Origin: AWTP1-13 sp041288195
GTDB taxonomy: Bacteria > Pseudomonadota > Alphaproteobacteria > Rhizobiales > Hyphomicrobiaceae
Length of the DNA: 64,000 nucleotides
Assembly (NCBI GenBank): GCA_041288195.1
Contig: JBGGME010000210.1
Coordinates: forward strand, 37,315 to 101,314
Direction of reading: 5' to 3'
Shown: one piece after another, positions 63,029-64,000 of the stretch
Numbering within the stretch: the first letter of the stretch is position 1
How the letters are laid out: every line of letters begins with the position of its first letter
The notes under the pieces: model-generated
What the model was told of the DNA's origin: nothing
The model's input: only the letters and a program-made list of their open reading frames with translations
The model's database searches: none
Program-made: the position numbers and the translations under genes

Positions 63029-63982
63029 ATGGCCGGGCCTACCTTTGCCTCCACCGGCGACATCGCCGAGAAGAAGATCACCTTCGCCGAGATCGGCCGC
63101 GACCTCTACGCCTTCACGGCCGAGGGCGATCCCAACAGCGGCGTCATCGTCGGCGACGACGGCGTCATCGTCATCGACGCGCAGGCGACGCCCGTCATGG
63201 CGCAGCTCGTCATCGACCGCGTGCGCCAGGTCACCGACAAGCCCATCAAGTATGTGGTGCTCTCCCACTATCACGCCGTGCGCGTGCTCGGCGCCTCCGC
63301 CTACAAGGCCCAGGAGGTGATTGCCTCCGACAAGTGCCGCGCCATGATCGCCGAGCGCGGCAAGGAGGACTGGGACTCAGAGTACGGCCGCTTCCCGCGC
63401 CTGTTCCGCGCCGCCGAGACCGTGCCGGGCCTCACCTGGCCGACGGTCACCTTCAAGGAGCGCATGACGCTCTATCTTGGCAAGCGCCGCGTGGAACTCA
63501 GATTCATCGGCCGCGCGCACACGGCGGGCGACATCGTCGCCTGGGTGCCCGACGCCAACGTCGTCTTCTCCGGCGACATCGTCGAGTACAAGTCGGCCTG
63601 CTACTGCGGGGATGCCCACTTCACGGACTGGCCCAACACGCTGGCCCGCCTCGACAGGGTCAAGGCCGATGCGCTGGTGCCGGGCCGCGGCGACGCGCTC
63701 ACCGGCGTCGATACCGTGTCGGAGGGCATCGCGCTGACCCGCGACTTCCTGCGCGATCTTTACGAGCCCGTGAAGCGCGGCGTAGCGCGCGGCGCGCCGC
63801 TGAAGGAGTGCTTCGACGAGGCGACCGCGGCCATGCGGCCCAAGTACGGGTCCTGGCCGATCTTCGAGCACTGCCAGCCGTTCAATGTCTCGCGCGCCTG
63901 GGACGAGGCGCAGGGCATCGACACGCCGCGCATCTGGACGGCCGAGCGCGACCAGGCGATGTGGAAGGCGCTGCAGGGTTGA
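63029..63982 (+). CDS. MBL-fold hydrolase (SoxH-like) with a degenerate metal motif
   Basis: 317 residues. The beta-lactamase fold is clear (VIVGDDGVIVIDAQATP, GRAHTAGDIVAW, FSGDIVEY). The first metal motif is SHYHAVRVLGA: His80 and His82 stay, but the usual Asp84 and His85 are Val and Arg. The second-site ligands are therefore incomplete. Proteins with this HYHAVR pattern form a SoxH-like group near quinoprotein and sulfur-oxidation genes. GGGAGGA precedes the ATG. The last gene in the window ends 18 bases before the edge. Confidence 0.88.
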   Translation: MAGPTFASTGDIAEKKITFAEIGRDLYAFTAEGDPNSGVIVGDDGVIVIDAQATPVMAQLVIDRVRQVTDKPIKYVVLSHYHAVRVLGASAYKAQEVIASDKCRAMIAERGKEDWDSEYGRFPRLFRAAETVPGLTWPTVTFKERMTLYLGKRRVELRFIGRAHTAGDIVAWVPDANVVFSGDIVEYKSACYCGDAHFTDWPNTLARLDRVKADALVPGRGDALTGVDTVSEGIALTRDFLRDLYEPVKRGVARGAPLKECFDEATAAMRPKYGSWPIFEHCQPFNVSRAWDEAQGIDTPRIWTAERDQAMWKALQG

Positions 63983-64000
63983 GTCTTCGCCCCCTCTCCC

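Overview
The window is GC-rich, roughly two thirds G+C by eye, and densely coded on both strands. Gene content points to an aerobic, metabolically versatile alphaproteobacterium, most likely of the Hyphomicrobiales or a near relative. The signs are CaiB-type CoA-transferases, Bug-type tripartite tricarboxylate transport, two MmgE/PrpD proteins, a bdhA-patatin operon, many LysR regulators, and selenocysteine genes laid out selA-selB-selC. The taxonomic call is inference; no 16S rRNA gene or ribosomal-protein cluster lies in the window.

Layout. 1-4 kb holds the tail of a gene, a terminator, a low-GC orphan, a DOPA dioxygenase-like gene, a large unknown and a LysE exporter. 4-11.7 kb is a catabolic block: MetE-like protein, aldolase/dehydrogenase fusion, GMC oxidoreductase, an LsrF-type thiolase away from any lsr operon, an amidohydrolase and a cyclic-nucleotide-type domain. 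11.8-20.3 kb has a frameshifted LLM oxidoreductase, an epimerase with a membrane tail, an enolase-superfamily enzyme, acs and small membrane proteins. 20.5-25.1 kb has a MarR gene facing a CoA-transferase plus ABC operon, with a perfect 18-bp palindrome on the promoter between them. 25.2-26.3 kb is a graveyard of transposase and sensor fragments.

26.3-28 kb is a winged-helix/TPR regulator. 28-33 kb is a copper or envelope-metal module: a two-component system whose sensor has a His/Met cluster, diverging from a Met/His-rich Spy-like protein, a Tat-exported multicopper oxidase and a His-bearing exported protein. A CusR-box-like palindrome sits in the shared promoter region. 33-40.5 kb has a LysR gene, a frameshifted DUF1622 gene and a tight operon of 3-hydroxybutyrate dehydrogenase, patatin, FAD-dependent disulfide reductase and MFS transporter. 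40.5-43 kb has a LysR gene, a thioredoxin-fold protein and a DUF302 protein. The DUF302 gene and the upstream cupin gene share a 27-bp promoter-proximal element.

43.2-50.2 kb looks like an acquired tricarboxylate-uptake and catabolism segment: a tctB-tctA-tctC-prpD operon diverging from an SDR remnant, an intact SDR and a second prpD. It ends against a truncated dinB. 50.7-58.4 kb has a SRAP protein, tRNA-Gly, two hydrolases, small secreted proteins and two tandem LysR paralogues. 58.4-62.1 kb is the selenocysteine locus (selA, a 60-codon gene, selB, selC). The selB frame runs straight through the whole selC tRNA on the same strand. tRNA-Arg, trmO and an MBL-fold gene close the window.

No CRISPR array, prophage or complete insertion sequence was seen.
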